A stretch of DNA of 13,477 nucleotides. Origin: Desulfobacteraceae bacterium (GTDB lineage Bacteria; Desulfobacterota; Desulfobacteria; Desulfobacterales; JAUWMJ01). Location of the stretch: assembly GCA_030612225.1 (NCBI GenBank), contig JAUWOH010000046.1:1-13477 (forward strand). The letters are read 5' to 3'. Shown here piece by piece: positions 13,159 through 13,477 of the stretch (position 1 is its first letter; each line of letters opens with the position of its first letter). The notes below the pieces were generated by a model. That model saw only the letters and a list, made by a program, of their open reading frames with translations. It searched no databases and was not told where the DNA came from. The position numbers and the translations under genes are program-made.

Positions 13159-13437
13159 TTATCTATTTGCCCTCTTGGACGCCTTAAGCGGATTGATCTT
13201 TGCTTTAGAGCCTTTAGATTCCGATGCAACATGAGTTGCCATGTTACATTTTCCCACCTTCCACTTTAGCTCCGGATCAGGACATGCTGTGCAAAACCAG
13301 CCGGAAGAAAACTCAGAACTGCGATTGCAACCATTACACTGCTCCACGATCTCGTGGCAAAGCCCGCCGTTGTACGAACATCCCTTAGCAGTCATAAAGG
13401 GACATTCCATACCTTCTTTAATAGTTGTACAAACCAA
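13159..13437 (-). CDS. PxxKW-family cysteine-rich protein
   Basis: A small 92-residue protein with nine cysteines. The start chosen is TTG 13437, because AGGAGG (complement of 13446-13451) is eight bases upstream and the N-terminus then reads MVCTTIKEGMECPFMTAKGC, as I recall for related proteins. A GTG at 13446 in the same frame overlaps the Shine-Dalgarno sequence and is unlikely. Cysteines are at 3, 12, 20, 27, 34, 37, 49, 52 and 64; CNGC (34-37) and CTAC (49-52) are CxxC pairs able to bind zinc or an Fe-S cluster. PELKW (55-59) is the motif that names the family, known to me mainly from Desulfobacterota. The C-terminal 25 residues are basic and low in complexity. There is no signal peptide, so it is probably cytoplasmic. 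The function is unknown. Confidence 0.8.
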   Translation of the reverse strand: MVCTTIKEGMECPFMTAKGCSYNGGLCHEIVEQCNGCNRSSEFSSGWFCTACPDPELKWKVGKCNMATHVASESKGSKAKINPLKASKRANR

Positions 13438-13477
13438 TGTAACCACCTCCTTTATAAATAATAAAAACTTAAAAAAA

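Noticed and set aside
13023..13232. 69-codon minus-strand ORF overlapping the PxxKW gene
   Set aside because: It overlaps the end of the PxxKW gene and its terminator in another frame and has no translation signals.

Overview
The window looks like chromosomal DNA from a Gram-negative, probably anaerobic bacterium of the Desulfobacterota (Desulfobacterales-like). The evidence is a cysteine-rich protein of the PxxKW type, an exported caspase/DUF4384 pair, an OmpP1/FadL-type outer-membrane barrel behind a perfect FNR-type palindrome, AT-leaning base composition, and intergenic DNA crowded with fold-back repeats. No phylogenetic marker is present, so the assignment is an inference.

Layout, left to right. 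1-149 (-) is the start of a radical SAM protein that runs off the window. 493-1731 (+) is a secreted beta-barrel with an FNR-like box upstream. 1734-2282 is repeat DNA: a 153-bp fold-back element (family 1) and a 339-bp MITE (copy A). 2390-4473 (+) is a two-gene operon with a 4-bp overlap: an exported caspase-like protease with TPR-like helices and an EF-hand-like loop, then an exported DUF4384 protein. A convergent small lipoprotein (4601-5119, -) follows, with a second 339-bp MITE (copy B) only 28 bp upstream of its start codon. 5509-5811 holds another nested fold-back element. 5843-7833 (-) carries an RsuA/RluB-type pseudouridine synthase and argJ. 7867-8297 is again repeat-rich. 8307-9044 (+) is truA. 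9259-11073 (-) is a ClC chloride transporter/channel with two C-terminal CBS domains. 11453-12766 (-) is a PLP-dependent class I/II aminotransferase. 12792-12969 is a second family-1 repeat. A promoter-like site, a 10-codon ORF and a terminator precede the PxxKW gene (13159-13437, -).

The genes are mostly housekeeping functions (tRNA and rRNA modification, arginine biosynthesis, ion transport, amino-acid metabolism) that do not form one pathway. The unit with the clearest joint function is the caspase-DUF4384 operon. Both products carry signal peptides and are translationally coupled, so they probably act together in the periplasm or envelope; the neighbouring lipoprotein may or may not belong with them.

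The most unusual aspect is the intergenic DNA. Nearly every long gap holds a different inverted-repeat element. The two 339-bp MITEs are equal in length, about 92% identical by hand count, lie in the same orientation on either side of the caspase block, have different flanking direct repeats, and show a compensatory base change in a stem. Two otherwise different fold-back families share one hairpin-apex motif.
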